Assembly (NCBI GenBank): GCA_032622095.1
Contig: CP136063.1
Coordinates: forward strand, 37,916,106 to 37,980,105
Origin: Siphonodentalium dalli
Lineage: Eukaryota; Mollusca; Scaphopoda; Gadilida; Siphonodentaliidae
Length of the DNA: 64,000 bases
Direction of reading: 5' to 3'
Part shown: positions 31,746-44,212 of the stretch, piece after piece
Numbering within the stretch: the first letter of the stretch is position 1
Layout of the letters: each line of letters opens with the position of its first letter
Made by a program: the position numbers and the translations under genes
Notes under the pieces: generated by a model
The model's database searches: none
Told to the model about the DNA's origin: nothing
The model's input: the letters and a program-made list of their open reading frames with translations, nothing else

Positions 31746-32580
31746 AAATAAACGAATGTTGAATGCTCCAAGCAACCTATATGTACCGGTTGTGTCTATA
31801 TGTAGACTCTAAACTCCACACGGATGTCAGTATATAACCAGGGAAGTGACAGTTTTCAATATCGTTCCTTTTTATTAGAGGGAGAACATATTTTCCAAAT
31901 TTTCATTTCGATCCGAAATTAGTGTTTCTCTGGCTTCGGGGGTTACCAAAATATTAGACTTGAGTCGAGGACCTCAACCACCAAAGCTCAGAGTGATCAG
32001 ATATCGATTTTTGATATCCTTTATTTTTCAACACCTGGGTAGGTAATCAATCCGATCAGATGCTCCTAAATTACTATTTCTTTGGTTTCTGCGGTAAAAA
32101 ATATTTGACTCGAGCTCAGAGTGATCAGATATCGATTGTTGAAGTTTGTTATTTCTCGAGATGTGTAAATAATATGTGGCCAAGAAACACGTGGTCAAAC
32201 GGAGAGTCTCGGACAAAATTGCGGATGAAGATGGATAACTTTAAAGTCAAGTGGTAATGCGGCAATTTTTCTGTGATACTTTAGTGATAATACGGCCATA
32301 TTTTGTTGAACAAAATGTTGATAAACAACAAGTTTTGGGAAATTTGATACTATAGTTGACAGTGATTAGCATTATGTTGTTGCAATACATCGATTCTGGT
32401 AACTGAAGCGTATTTTGAAGAAATGTTGTTGCTGTTGTATCTTGATGGTATGGGGACCGTCTGATCGGATTGAGTACCTTTTACTCGACACACTCAACTG
32501 AAAATTATTGCCAAAATTATTTTCAAAATTGCGATTAGAGTATATTTGAGAAAAATCAATGTGTTCCAAGGATCAATGTA
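31746..32580. other. No gene; short repeats with TCAGAGTGATCAGATATCGA
   Basis: The phrase AGAGTGATCAGATATCGATT occurs at about 31988 and 32116 (spacing ~128 bp), and related words (CCGATCAGA, TTTGGTTTCTGCGG / CTTCGGGGGTTACC) suggest a decayed two-unit repeat. Confidence 0.4.
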
Positions 32581-32581
32581 A

Positions 32582-32836
32582 ATGATTAATGTTCATGTTA
32601 ACATTGTGTATCAAACAGGAAAACCGTTCTATCGTTACATCGTTGTCAACAGAGAGGTTATTATTGTTATTAGACAAATAATATCCGACGGAAACAGATT
32701 ATCGCGTACCGAAAATGATAGAGACGCTGAGGAAACTTGGAAAATATTACGTCACAAACATTGCGGCATCGATAATGCACTTATTTCCGAAAACACACGA
32801 GCGCTGCCGGCATCACTCGGACGATCGGATGATTAG
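32582..32836 (+). CDS. Unidentified 84-codon ORF (doubtful)
   Basis: ATG 32582 to TAG 32834-32836, with an acceptor-like ATCAAACAG at about 32619 after which the composition becomes more protein-like (KPFYRYIVVNREVIIVIRQI, then DRDAEETWKILRHKHCGIDN). No family is recognised and no downstream donor is identified. It may be an exon of a host gene or a chance ORF. Confidence 0.25.
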   Translation: MINVHVNIVYQTGKPFYRYIVVNREVIIVIRQIISDGNRLSRTENDRDAEETWKILRHKHCGIDNALISENTRALPASLGRSDD

Positions 32837-33795
32837 AAAACAGCGAAACAACGATATCAAATTTACGCAAAGATATAACTAACAAAACGCGTTTTTTAGC
32901 GCTATATCGACGAATTAGCTCGGGTATAGTTTGCATATGCATGTTTTGAAACCCCTTAATCAATGTACCACTTTGAACAATACAAAAGGAAACTACAATA
33001 TTTGGCGACTCGCCTTTCCCATCGAATATTCTTTATGGTTTGTCCAACTTTAGTTGCATGATAAACGGTGCGTATATACCTGTTCCTGAAAACAACACAT
33101 TGCTTCGTGATCAAGCAATGGGAATCGGTGCTTGAAGCCTGTCCTCAAATGAAAATAATGTCCAGCTTAGAGCCGGTAACTATTATATGCTACCATACCC
33201 GGTTGCACCCCGTGAGCTGAACGTTATTCCCACTCAAGGTAGCTTCAAGGACCCATTGCTTCGTTATTACTGTTAATACTGTGTCGTTTAAATTCAATTA
33301 TACGAAAATAATAACTTACAGTAATTTGTATTTCACAAACTAACTAGGGCGGATCTCATGCCTCATATACTATAAAATAAAAAGCAACATTTCATTGCTC
33401 TCAGCAAACATGAGTAAACGTCAGATAGACGCATAAAAAACAGTTGCAGGAAACCCTTTAGGTTTATTATAAGCTTTTCATTTTGGGAAAATTAATGTTG
33501 CGATATTGATGGCCCTCGATCGTATTGGTAGCTAATATGCATAGCTTGTCGAGCGAACAGTTTCAGTGCCTATACAGTGTATGCACACTGTATTTGCCCA
33601 GTCCCCACACCAGATTGATGACAAATCATATGACTGTATTCAGAAGAGGAATATGATGCATGCATGTAACTGCGGACTTGGTTTAATGTTCCGTTTAGTA
33701 GCCCATGTACCAACACGTTGACATACATATACATTGTAATTTATATTAATCCTTTCATGACTGGAACTTCCTGAAATTTTGTGAAAACCATGTGT
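32837..33795. other. No gene recognised
   Basis: AT-rich; a TTGCTTCGTGATCAAGCAA imperfect inverted word lies at about 33102, and CCCATTGCTTCG recurs near 33252. Nothing coding is seen. Confidence 0.4.
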
Positions 33796-33850
33796 CAATG
33801 CATTCTCTTATATATGCGAGTCGCATACATGTATATAAGAGAATACATTG
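33796..33850. repeat. Short hairpin
   Basis: CAATGCATTCTCTTATATA (33796-33814) pairs with TATATAAGAGAATACATTG (33832-33850) across a 17-bp loop. A related word (GGCATTCTCTTGTATATTTG) is at 24180, so it may mark the end of a dispersed repeat. Confidence 0.65.
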
Positions 33851-34395
33851 GCCTAACAATATTGACTGTGACCATTTATGGAGGACAATAAAGATATATA
33901 TATATAATGCACTGGAACATGATCTTTAATGGTGCGTCCACGCAGCTCCAGCCAGGAACGGGTTAATGACCATGTTCAAATACACATATGTGTGATTTGT
34001 GTGAATTGTCACCTGTACATTGGTATATCGACACTCGATCCCTATAATCACGATAAAACATTTATTGTATTTATTTCGTCGGGGGGGGGGGGGGGGGGAA
34101 GACATATTGGACAGGGTCAGACAAATTTACGTGTAACTTGTAACTTGTGGCATTATTTAATAAATTATAAATAAAAAAACTTGTGGCATTATTGTATTAT
34201 ATAAATGATTGGGGTAATGTTTTAATGTCTAAAACCGTCTCGGCACAAGTAGTTGGTCATAACAGTCAGTATTGCTATGTTTATAAACTGGTATGTGATT
34301 TGTTTACGGCGGTAAATCTACACGTTTTATATTTCGGCCCGAACGAAGTCGAGTACATCAGCTAGTCTACTATATAATTTGAGAACTCCGTATAT
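33851..34395. other. No gene; poly-G run and short ORF
   Basis: A run of about 18 G lies at 34081-34098. A 60-codon plus-strand ORF (34183-34365) has no recognisable motif. Confidence 0.35.
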
Positions 34396-34500
34396 TATGT
34401 GTGTGCGTGTGCGAGGGTGTGTGTGAGGGTGTGTGAGGGTGTGTGAGGGTGCGCGTGTGTGTGTGTGTGTGTGGTGTGTGTGTGGGGGGGGGGGGGGGGG
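34396..34500. repeat. (GT)n / poly-G microsatellite
   Basis: GTGTGTGAGGGTGTGTGAGG units followed by (GT)n and a G run of about 18. It lies at the left end of a repeat-rich block. Confidence 0.9.
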
Positions 34501-35405
34501 TACTTCATATAATCGAAAAAGGCTGGTCGGATCGAGCTCAAATTTCCTATCTAAGGGTAAAAACCCACGGGAATGGTCCAACGTTGCGTTTTGGACAAAC
34601 TCTGAGCACTCATTCCCCACTCTCAATCATCAAAATCACCGCAAACGCACATCGGGGGTTAAGGCAGGCACGATCTTTAAATTGACCATATTTGGAGTTG
34701 TTAACCGACAACGGCTCTTTATTTTCATCGGCGTTGCTAAACGCTCGCATTTGCCTACGAAACTACGAACGCAAAATGCATTTATCTTGATTAAAAAGGC
34801 AGAATTAACTCATCAGAAAACAAAACATGCGTGTTGTGTGATTATTATGTCTGTCGTTCTAGGAACGGGGGAAATTTCCAATCATACATCTTTTAGGGAC
34901 GGGTACTGCGTGTTGTGTAAACAAAATGCGTGTTGTGTGATTCTTATGTCTGTCGTTCCTAGGAACGGGGGAAATTTTCATCGTGTCAGTTTGTCCGCCC
35001 GATGTACCTTAAATCATACCTCGTTTAGGGACGGGTACTGCGTGTTGTGTGATTATTATAGTCTTCTTCACCTTGAAACGGGTACCCACAAATTATATAT
35101 ATGATTGTGTGTGTCCTTTATAGACTCGAACCGATTGAGCTCAAACTTGCTACATACAGGAAGTGTCATGGACGGGTTAAATTGTGACCCCGACCTGACC
35201 TTGACCTTGAAAATTATCAGTTCAAGGTCAAAATCGGGAAAAATGCACAATTAACACATGTTATAAGCAAAACATTAATATTAACTCATTGAAAAAAAAA
35301 AATGAAAAAAAATTAATTATAAAAATTAAACTAAAAAAATAATTAAAAAATTTAAAAATTGTCATCTTTCTGACGAACGCCGTCAGTGGCGGGCTCACCT
35401 GCTAG
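34501..35405. repeat. Repeat block with ~120-bp tandem GCGTGTTGTGTGATT units
   Basis: GTGTTGTGTGATTMTTATGT followed by CTGTCGTTC.TAGGAACGGGGGAAATTT recurs at about 34829 and 34929. GTTTAGGGACGGGTACTGCG recurs at about 34891 and 35022. The block ends with a GACCTTGACCTTGA segment, an A-rich tract and GTCAGTGGCGGGCTCACCTG (about 35383), a layout seen at the 3' ends of dispersed repeats. The 223-codon ORF at 34433-35104 is made from these repeats and is not a gene. (The second phrase is written as shorter words.). Confidence 0.6.
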
Positions 35406-36360
35406 TATTATATATTTCTAGATTTAGTTACTAACTTTATACCTGTATATTGTACAAAGAAATGTTTGACAAATGTATCTATATCAATATTACCATAGGG
35501 GTCATTAAAAATTAGATACGACGAAACCAAATTTTGAAGGGTGCATGTGATTGTGAGGAATAATAGGATCATAGGTAAATTTAATTCATGGATGCTTGTT
35601 AATTTTCATTGGACTATATGTATCAGGTAAATTTTTATATTTCAAATTGATGACAGGAATGTGGAAAGTTGAACTATCCAAGTAATACTGGCTATCCGCA
35701 CGAAGAGATATACATGTATATAAAAAGCAAAATAGAAGATGGCTGCTGGCGACCATGTTTCCAAAAAATTCAAATCATTCGATAGCTCCCATCTAGTGGT
35801 CACCCCGAAGTTCAATATGAAGTTTAGTGACTATCAGATGAGGGGTGTGGTATGTAGAGGTGCTAAAGAAAATAGTTCAGTCATACAAAGAGTAAGATAC
35901 AAAATTGCTGTCTGTGGTCATGTTTTTAACGGAATACGGAAAAAAATAGATCACTCTCATCCTGGTTATCCAGAAGATCATTGTGGAATCTGGTGACAAT
36001 CGGACAATGTATGTCGTCTGTAGGATCAACCAAATTATTTAGCCATAAAAATAGTAAAACTCAAGATCACTGCTGGCAGTGATGTTTTCACAAGGAAATT
36101 TTGAGGAAAAAATATGGCTCCCATCTACTGGTGACCCAACATATCCACATGAGAAACAGTTCTCCAATAAAATGCTCGCTGCAGGGGTGTGCCAATTGAT
36201 TCAAATTTGAAATTTGGCAGGGGGGTACTGCTGGTGGCCATGTTTCCCTATTTGATAGACTAATGAACAAACCCACTAAATCCGTTGAATTAATATACAT
36301 ATACACATATATATATATATATGCATTGTTATCCACACTACTGGTATATAAAGGTACTGA
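35406..36360. repeat. Diverged dispersed repeat ('AAGATGGCTGCTGGCGACCATG')
   Basis: GAAGATGGCTGCTGGCGACC at about 35736, followed by CTCCCATCTAGTGGTCACCC. Related words (AAGATCACTGCTGGCAGTGA, GGCTCCCATCTACTGGTGAC) recur at 36063-36130 and CTGCTGGTGGCCATGTTTCC at 36228. A (CA/TA)n microsatellite lies at 36297-36325. The ORF at 35739-35996 is repeat-derived. Confidence 0.5.
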
Positions 36361-37655
36361 AAGTAACTATATTATACTAGTATACACAAAATAAACCATA
36401 TATGTATGGCTATGGGTTCTAATATCCGAACATGACAGCTGAGAACTTGTTGTGAATTGAAGAGTAGTGGGGTCTCAAGAATATCTACTCCTCCACGTTA
36501 GAAAACATGCCATTAAATAGCATATGGTATAAATCTAGCTCGAAGACAGAAGTAATCCATGCACCAAACCGCTCTTAATTCAACCAGGTCCATCACAACC
36601 CCATGGTATGGTCGATCACATGATGATCGAGGTGGAATCGGGCTTCTCAAAGGACAGCCGATACCACACATGCCGGTACCGGTATCGATACTTTGCTAGT
36701 ACCGTGGTTCCTGTACCGGTACCGTCAAGCCATTTTATACTTCTAGGAATATCTAGAGGTAATACAGTGCTGAAAATCACAAGCCACGAACTCTATTATT
36801 AACATAAACTAATGATAATTTGATATCAGAATAAAGAAACTATTTCGGGATATTAGATACCATTTTGGAATATACTAAGAAACTTTCCCGTAGAGTTTAG
36901 TGATGCGCAAATGACAACATAGACAATTCAATCAACCAACATAGAACTATTCGTTGCACACGTTTTGTGGTTTTAACTTATTGTTCTACTGTGTGTGATA
37001 AACTGATATGAAGTAACGCGACACACGTCGGTGGTTTTCACTTCACAATATTCAATCAGATTAAATGTATTTGCAATGTCGCGCGGTCGGCCATTTTAAA
37101 TCTAAACAATAATGAGTCAAGTTAGGCAACAATTTCTCTCCACGAGTTCCTATACCAAATATGAACTATCATGTCTATTCAGCAAATTACATGTACACTG
37201 TGCACGGTTCGTGGATATTCGTTCCCGATTTGATTATATAACTGGAGGTTCCATGAGACCCATTTAAATTCAAAATGGTCTACCTTATATATGCAAACTG
37301 ATACGACATGTGAACGGGTATGTGTGTATGTGATTAATCAAAACGTGTGGGCCATACTTGTGGGTGGGGTCGTTGGTGAATAAATGATAAGAAATTGTAA
37401 CTGGGTTTAGTGTATAGAAACGTGGATATAGGGTCTCCGTGGTGGTGAATATCTTATAATTTTCAATTGCACCCCCATACCACGTGCTGACACATTCCAA
37501 ATGCTAGAAATTTCATTTACACCTAACTTGGTTTGGAATTTTCCAATTGGTAACTGTTAAGATTGGCAACTTCAAATTTGGCAACCCCTATGGTTGGAAA
37601 ATCTCGAATTTATAGCTATATATATACTGGTCAAGTTTATCTAAACATAACAAGA
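36361..37655. other. No gene; GGTACCGGTA palindromic cluster near 36665-36725
   Basis: CCGGTACCGGTATCGATAC and CTGTACCGGTACCG give short overlapping palindromes. The rest is AT-rich without recognisable genes. Confidence 0.35.
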
Positions 37656-37659
37656 TCAG

Positions 37660-37780
37660 TGTTCGCGCTGGACCGAAAAAAACTTTAAACTTTAGCCAAA
37701 TGAAAATTTTAATAGCCAAATGAACGAAACTTTAGCCAAATGTTTTTTGGCCAAACTAAAAAAACTTTGGCCAAATTAAA
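37660..37780. repeat. Dispersed repeat, partner of 21450-21560
   Basis: GTGTTCGCGCTGGACCGAAA followed by four TTWGCCAAAT words. Confidence 0.6.
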
Positions 37781-38019
37781 TCATCGTTTTCTGGTCGGTT
37801 CACAATTAATTACTAAAACGTAAAATCTAACAGACACAGGTAAAATACACAATAATTTAAATAATTTTACATAATGTTACATGATGCTCACTAAATACTT
37901 GTTGGAAAATAAAATACCAGGACAAATTCAGCTCACAATTTGGATCTTAAATTACCAAATGATGGTGTGCCAGGCATAAAATGTTAAACTATTTTAACTT
38001 TTGTTCAAAGTTGAGGGTG

Positions 38020-38110
38020 AGTCACGCCTTCCCGGGCCATTCACGTCCCCCCTTCCCGTGCCATTCACGCCCCCCATTCACACCCCCATTCACGCCCCCT
38101 TTCCCGTCAC
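38020..38110. repeat. C-rich short tandem repeat
   Basis: CCTTCCCG(G/T)GCCATTCACG and CCCCCATTCACRCCCCC units repeated about five times. Non-coding, distinctly pyrimidine-rich. Confidence 0.75.
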
Positions 38111-39039
38111 GTCTCTGTAGAACAAAATTGCACGCCAATCTCATGAAAACCCTCAGTGCTAAAATGTTCTATATCCACATAGAACAGATACTGCAACACC
38201 TAGAGTAAACATGTTTAGTGCTAGAATGTTCTATCTCCAGTGATGTATAATTCAGAGTCTGGTGGCTATTGAACAAGGATATGTGGGCAGATTGGGGCTG
38301 AAAATGCGATAATAACTCTCTACCGAGATACGGAAGGCAAAACATGGAAACAAGACGCGTTGTGAAAGAATAAACTGAGAATTATCGATCATACCAACAA
38401 GAAAACGCTGTGTCGCTCTCCATTCGCTCAGACGTTCGTCACGTGATGGATTGGTTGGACGTCATTGGACCAGGACGTAGAACATTATAGCACTGGCAGA
38501 TGTCGGGGTTTTCGAGATGGATCATATCTGTATTGTGTTTCATTTGAATTTGCCATACTTTGTGCAAGGTTTCTCAATTTTATCGGATTGGGTTTTCAAT
38601 ATCTCATTTCCCCGCCAAAATGAACATAGAACAGTATAGCACTCAGCCGACGTACAGTGGAACCAGGACTGGAGCCTCCATTTGAACCAAGTTAGTAACT
38701 ATTATCTACGTAGTGCCTGGACAAGAACAATTGATATACGAATTGGGGGCATTTAGTCAACATTTGGCGACCAAATTGCAAGATTTTACGCTGGCCATTG
38801 GGCGGCAAACACAAACAATTGGGAACCAAATTACAGCCATGGTGGTAAATGCAGCTCGAATAACATACCCTCCGAAATCAATAAACATGGCTAACGATTT
38901 TGTTGTGGTAAAACTGACATAATGGGGACTGTCAGCCCTCATAACACAATTGAGGGGCGAGTATTATTAATATCCATGTATTTAAACTTGGTATGTTACA
39001 TTACCTGTGACATTACCCCAAATACCACCGGTCTATTGA
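38111..39039. other. No gene; dispersed repeat fragment at 38590-38655
   Basis: ATAGAACAGTATAGCACTCA and neighbours are the reverse complement of 23495-23560. A 69-codon ORF (38713-38922) has a plausible composition but no recognised motif, and I do not call it. Confidence 0.4.
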
Positions 39040-39285
39040 TAACTTCAGAAATGCCACCTCGTAGTTTATACGTGTAATTATTCAGTGCACGTCACCATCA
39101 TTGTCCCTGTTTGTTTGGTAATCTCTTTTGAGTTGTCTATGTTTGGCTTATTTTTAAATTCACCCATCACGCAAAATAGTAAAAGATTAAATTATGAGTA
39201 ATTGTGATTAATATGTCTAGAGCACACTACACTATGTGCATACATCATAATGAGACTATATGAATTACGTTGGCCAGTTTACGCT
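39040..39285. repeat. Paralogue of 9645-9870
   Basis: See the partner entry: shared ordered words AACTTCAGAAATGCC, CTGTTTGTT, TTTGGCT and AGAGCACACTACACTATGTG. Confidence 0.5.
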
Positions 39286-39295
39286 ATCTACTTAC

Positions 39296-39433
39296 TGGTG
39301 TTGTTTGTAGCAGCTTTTTTGACTCACTGAGCACCCTCTCCAGTTTATCTTGTACTGATTTAGTTATACGTTGAGAATCAGTCAATCTCCGTAAAATTAG
39401 TTGGCGTGTCTCTTCCATTGACACGACTTCCTC
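39296..39433 (-). CDS. Candidate internal exon, coiled-coil protein (46 aa, phase 0-0)
   Basis: On the minus strand an acceptor-like ATTATTTTATAG (ending 39434) precedes exactly 46 open codons, then a donor GTAAG (39295-39291). The translation is strongly helical and charged (SMEETRQLILRRLTDSQRIT, then QDKLERVLSESKKLL) with heptad-like spacing of leucines. It resembles the 40-aa exon at 10458-10577: both begin (A/E)-E-V, both are phase 0-0, and the flanking sequences are paralogous. It could be another exon of the same large minus-strand gene or of a paralogous copy. The protein family is not recognised. Confidence 0.5.
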
Positions 39434-40480
39434 CTATAAAATAATTAATATAACAGTGTTAAATATATTTGACAAAAGGCTGACAAACAGTCATGGATGG
39501 ATGGCGCAAAGGCAAATGGGTGTCAACGCTAAATTGACTTTAACAACCTTACCACGTGTTATTCGTATCAATGACCTGCATCTAAGCTATCTGCTCAGCT
39601 ATATGGATGGACAAATGATTGGGAGATGAAACGCATATAACCCAGTATAGCTGTCATTCATTCCAATAACGGGTATAATCAAGTTTATTCAGATCCGATA
39701 ACCTACAGCTAAGATATCTGCTCGGACATATGGCCGGACGGACAGACGAAGAGAGGATATGACACCTAAATGATGTCGTGATGCCGTTTGAAAAATGGAA
39801 ACGGGAAACCAAAACACTAAACCATGCAAAGTTATATACTATCATGGACAATCCTGGAACACCACACACTGTTTACAACGAGATATACTGTTGTGATGCA
39901 CTAACTTATCATTTGGTCCGTAGATATTACGGCCATATAGCACATACTGTGCATGTACATCAATGATAATTGCAAAAGAGCTTAAACAACTATCCAATTA
40001 CGATTAATTTTTTGATTGACTGGTCATATGTATGTACAATAACAATGGTAACACGAGTTAGGCTGTCGTCCTGTATATACCCATATGTGGCATACTGCAA
40101 AATGCAAACAATGTCAGTTACCCGCGATAAACTCAGTCATGATGGTTAACCTGACATGGCTGAAATATACATCTATACCAAATTTCGAAATGTGTGCAGA
40201 CGGCCAAAAAAACCCACATTTTCAGATAAATAAGTGATGACTCTAGCACTGGAAGTGTCTTTTGAAAGCAGGTACTATGGTCGTGTATCTCCACCACTGT
40301 GGTTCAGTCGTCCCGACATACTTGGATAGTTTGCTGTTTCGTTTCGATTCGAATTTGATATCATCTCTATTCTGATTTCTAGAAATTTTCAAACGTTTTG
40401 ATATATGGACATGTCTGATTGATGATTTTTCGATATTTGTTATGATGAGCAAACCCTTCAAATGTTTCGGGGTGTTGTGT
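39434..40480. other. Intron-like flank (paralogous to 10578 onward) and unassigned sequence
   Basis: The first ~300 bp share words with 10578-10900. The remainder is AT-rich without a recognised gene. Confidence 0.4.
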
Positions 40481-41030
40481 TAGCCACATTAGGGAGACAT
40501 TTGTGTGTAAATAACCCACATTAGGGCGACTTTTACATTAGGGCGACTTTTTGTGTGTCCCCCTAATGTTTAGCGTGTTTTTTAAGTGAATTTAACATGC
40601 AAATTTATATATTTTTCCTGTCATGTGTGATCTCTGTGACACTATTATTCACCAACTGTCGATAGGTTTTGCTCGGAGTGAATATTTTAATAGATATATG
40701 CAATTAAATTATCGGTAGTGTATATCTGACAGTGTTACAGACCGACATTAGGGGGACCTGGTTTTATTGTGATAAATACTGTTAATTTGGGAATATGTTT
40801 GCATTACGAAGACTGATTATGGGTTATATCTTATAATTAAAACCGCTTACTCAATATCAACTTTTAATATTCAAAATCCTGAGATATATTTCGATTTACG
40901 TCTTTTGCGGTGATATTTTCTATGACACAAGAGATATAGAATTACATCTGAATAAACCATGCATTAAGTAGACATCCACATTGGTCAGTTACTAATGAGG
41001 TTGGATATATGGGTAATTTGGCCCGGAAAA
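40480..41030. other. No gene; repeated ACATTAGGG(A/C/G)GAC words
   Basis: ACATTAGGGAGAC, ACATTAGGGCGAC (twice), the inverted GTCCCCCTAATG and GACATTAGGGGGAC occur between 40488 and 40757. The same ACATTAGGGAGAC word is found in the array at the right end of the window. A dispersed repeat remnant is likely. Confidence 0.45.
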
Positions 41031-42150
41031 TATTATTAGATAGGTCCCATTGACATCAGACGTCCTAAATGGGCAATAACAACGCATTTAACTAACTAAT
41101 TGATTATAGACCAAAAATGGTTGCAATCTGGTCGGTGTAAGTTTAAACACGGGGATGACCCATATGGTGTGGTATAGATGCCGTTGACCTCAGACGCCTT
41201 TACGGGTCAAATTTGAGCAATAAAGAGCGTTCTTTATAAGTTTAAAGTATTTGTAGGAAAATTGGTACAAATGAACCACCCAACTTGATGAATGTCACGC
41301 GATAGGCATCTTCGACCCCAGATGACTTACATGGGTATATAATCAATAAAGAGCGTTTATCATCATTCCAGAATATTTGTGAGAAAATTGGTGACAAAAG
41401 TCGAATGACGCAGGGCATGTCAAGGTAATGGGTTTGTTGACCTAAAATTATTTAAAGATGCACTAATAATAAGAAATTAAAAGATAAATGTAACGTTATC
41501 CAGATGCCGTTGATCTCAGACGATTTTAATGGACAACTGTGAGTAATAAAGAGCGTTAGTTATAGGCTCAAAGTATATGTAGGGAAACTGGTACAGATGA
41601 ATCACCCGACCAGGTGGTTGTCACGCGATAGGCGTTTTTGACCTCAGATGACTTACATGGGCATATAATCAATAAAGAGCGTTTATTTTCATTCCAGAAG
41701 ATGAGTGGGAAAATTGGTGACAAAACTGGAATGACGCAGGCATGTCAAGGGATTAGGTGTGTTGACCTCACATGATTTAAAAGATGCACTAATAATTAGC
41801 AATTAAAAGATCAATTTAACTCTATCCGGATGGCGTTGATCTCAGACGACTTTAATGGGCAAATGCGAGCAATAAAGGCAATCGCTATAGGCTCAAAGTA
41901 TATGAAGAAAAATTGGTACAGATGAGTCACCCGACCAGGTGATTTCACGTGATAGGCGTCTTTGACCTCAGATTATTTCATTGGTATACAATCATTAAAG
42001 AGCTTTTATTATTATTATTTCATGGAGATATGTGGAGAAATTGGTGCACAAAAGTGACATGACGCAGGGAATGTCACGGGATTGGTTTTGTTTACCGATA
42101 ATGGTTTTAAAGAGGCACTAATAATTAGCAATTAAGAGATAGTTTAACTT
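41030..42150. repeat. Tandem array, ~325-bp dimeric unit, about three copies
   Basis: GATGCCGTTGAYCTCAGACG recurs at about 41180, 41503 and 41829 (spacing 323 and 326). Each unit has two half-units, each carrying AATAAAGAGCG or a decayed form of it (41220, 41346, 41546, 41672, plus degenerate forms at about 41869 and 41994). It also carries GAAAATTGGTGACAAAA and CACGCGATAGGCGT. Not coding. Confidence 0.8.
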
Positions 42151-44210
42151 TGGCTTCGAACATCTGGGTTCTGTTAAATTACAAGTACCGGGGAGGGCTA
42201 AATTTGCATTCGTTATGGTGATTGATACATGACGGTACACATGATTGGTGGGCTACATATACTGTGAGCGTATCCATCAAATCAGTCATGAATGGGGTCG
42301 ACCGATGACACGTCATAGATGGTTACGCATTCCAAAAAACGCTTAGCCTACATTTCGGCTAGATTAGTTAAAACTTCAATGACTGTTCACTATAGCAAGT
42401 CAACATGATTGGGAGAGGGGTATTGTTAGAATGGATACGCCACGGTATATTCTAGAAGTCAAGATGTGTCAACTACAGTATACAAGGCCCGTGGTGTTTC
42501 AAAAACCACGCGTGGCCAACATTTTAACACGGAAAAAACACGGAAAAATCGCACGTGGTCTTAGCGTCAATGAATACAGAATTGTCAGATAAAATCTGTT
42601 ATAATAAAAAAACAATTTCATATATTGAATTATATATATATATATATATATATCATATTTGTTTATCTGTGTCTATGGCCTTTATATCCATGTAATGTTT
42701 TGTTGTCGCATTTTATTTTAGTTGGCATTACTATTTTCTTGTGTTTGTTCATATTACATGTACGCAAATGGTTTCGGTAGTTTTTGCGGCGATATCGGTG
42801 TTCTAACAAATGGCTGAAAAATTGGATATAACATAACATAAATTCATAAGTTAAAGACATATTATGCACTTGTTCGGACGCGTGAAACTGATTAGTTAGT
42901 ATGCATGCGCTATGCCATGGGTGGATGTAGAATTCTACTAACATTGCCGAAAATCTCTAACAAATCGACCGTACCACTTCATAGAAAACATCGTCTGAAC
43001 TACGCTCAATTGTAAATATTTACTTCCCGATGTGGGACGCAACTATCGGCGGTAAATTAACACAAACGATTTCGCCATCGGGGGGTCACTGTATTTAATG
43101 CATATATATAAGAATTACGGTGTGTTCTGTCAATTTGGATATAATATTTGTAAAAAATAACTACTTTCAGCAAGATATTCTCCATTTCTATTTGATCACC
43201 CTACCGGAGTGTTTCAGATCACTTAAAATTTCGAATTTAATGTCCAAAACGTAACTAAAGTTTTAAATTTTAATAAATTTGTTTTGAAAACTGGGATCAA
43301 ATTTATAAATAAAATTTAGATTTTCCAAATTTAATTTAAAATGCTCATTTTCAACAATTAATAAATTTTTCAAGAATTGTCAGTATCAAAGTAATTTCAT
43401 ATATATGCACATATGCATATTTTATAGCACACACAATATAACATATAATGTGAGGTTGTCAATATGACATCCCACCCTACATAACAGTTACAATGCACCC
43501 ATGTTTGGCGATATATTTCAGTAATATAGATTTCACACATATTCATTTAAACAATTCCGTAATGTACAAATATCTAGTAATTTTCTTTATAAACGCCGAT
43601 TACGCGCGCACTGACCAGCTGGTGTAAATGTGTCTCATAACATTCAATAGATAAATATTGCAAGTAAAATGAGTCTGATTCATTTGGTGCGTACAATGAC
43701 ATCAATTCGATCACATCACTTAAATAATTATGTCATTTGATATATGGAATTATTCGTAAATTGACATGACAGATAATATTCGTGTCGTCGAGGATTGATA
43801 TATTGGAAACAGACAGTTTCACCCGAGTGTTTATAAAGAACTTCCTGATAGTATTTGCGTGTGGTAAAGTAAAACAAAAACTGTCTTGTAAATGGACTCT
43901 GATATCCACAGAAACGCTTTTCAACTTGACAAAATATTCGCATGTTTCTGTCAAAATAATCGGAGAAAAATCAGCATTTCATGAATAAATATATATTTCA
44001 TTGTACGCGCGGGTGGTTTTAATGCCACACACCCAATGCACAGGCGGGGGACATTCCCATTCTTGGTACCAACGAACCTGACATCGAATTAATTTAATGC
44101 AAATGTCCATATCTCATATAAAATCAATCGGCGGTTACCTGTGCACTGACTTCACACATCGCCGCTTTTTAAAATGGCACCTTTTGATAATCTCTAAACA
44201 GTGGGCTTGA
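42151..44210. other. No gene recognised; (AT)n at 42631-42654
   Basis: AT-rich with several ORFs of poor composition. A TTTCTGTCAAAATAATCGGA-type phrase near 43946 recurs in variant form at about 46285, suggesting old repeats. Confidence 0.4.
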
Positions 44211-44212
44211 TT

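Noticed and set aside
34433-35104. 223-codon plus-strand ORF
   Set aside because: Starts in a (GT)n/poly-G tract and continues through tandem GCGTGTTGTGTGATT units; its residue pattern repeats with the DNA repeat.
35739-35996. 85-codon ORF starting MAAGDHVSKKFK
   Set aside because: Lies in a repeat whose phrases recur nearby (36063-36130) without the reading frame being preserved.
38713-38922. 69-codon ORF with plausible composition
   Set aside because: No motif, no splice signals and close to a dispersed repeat; not enough to call coding.
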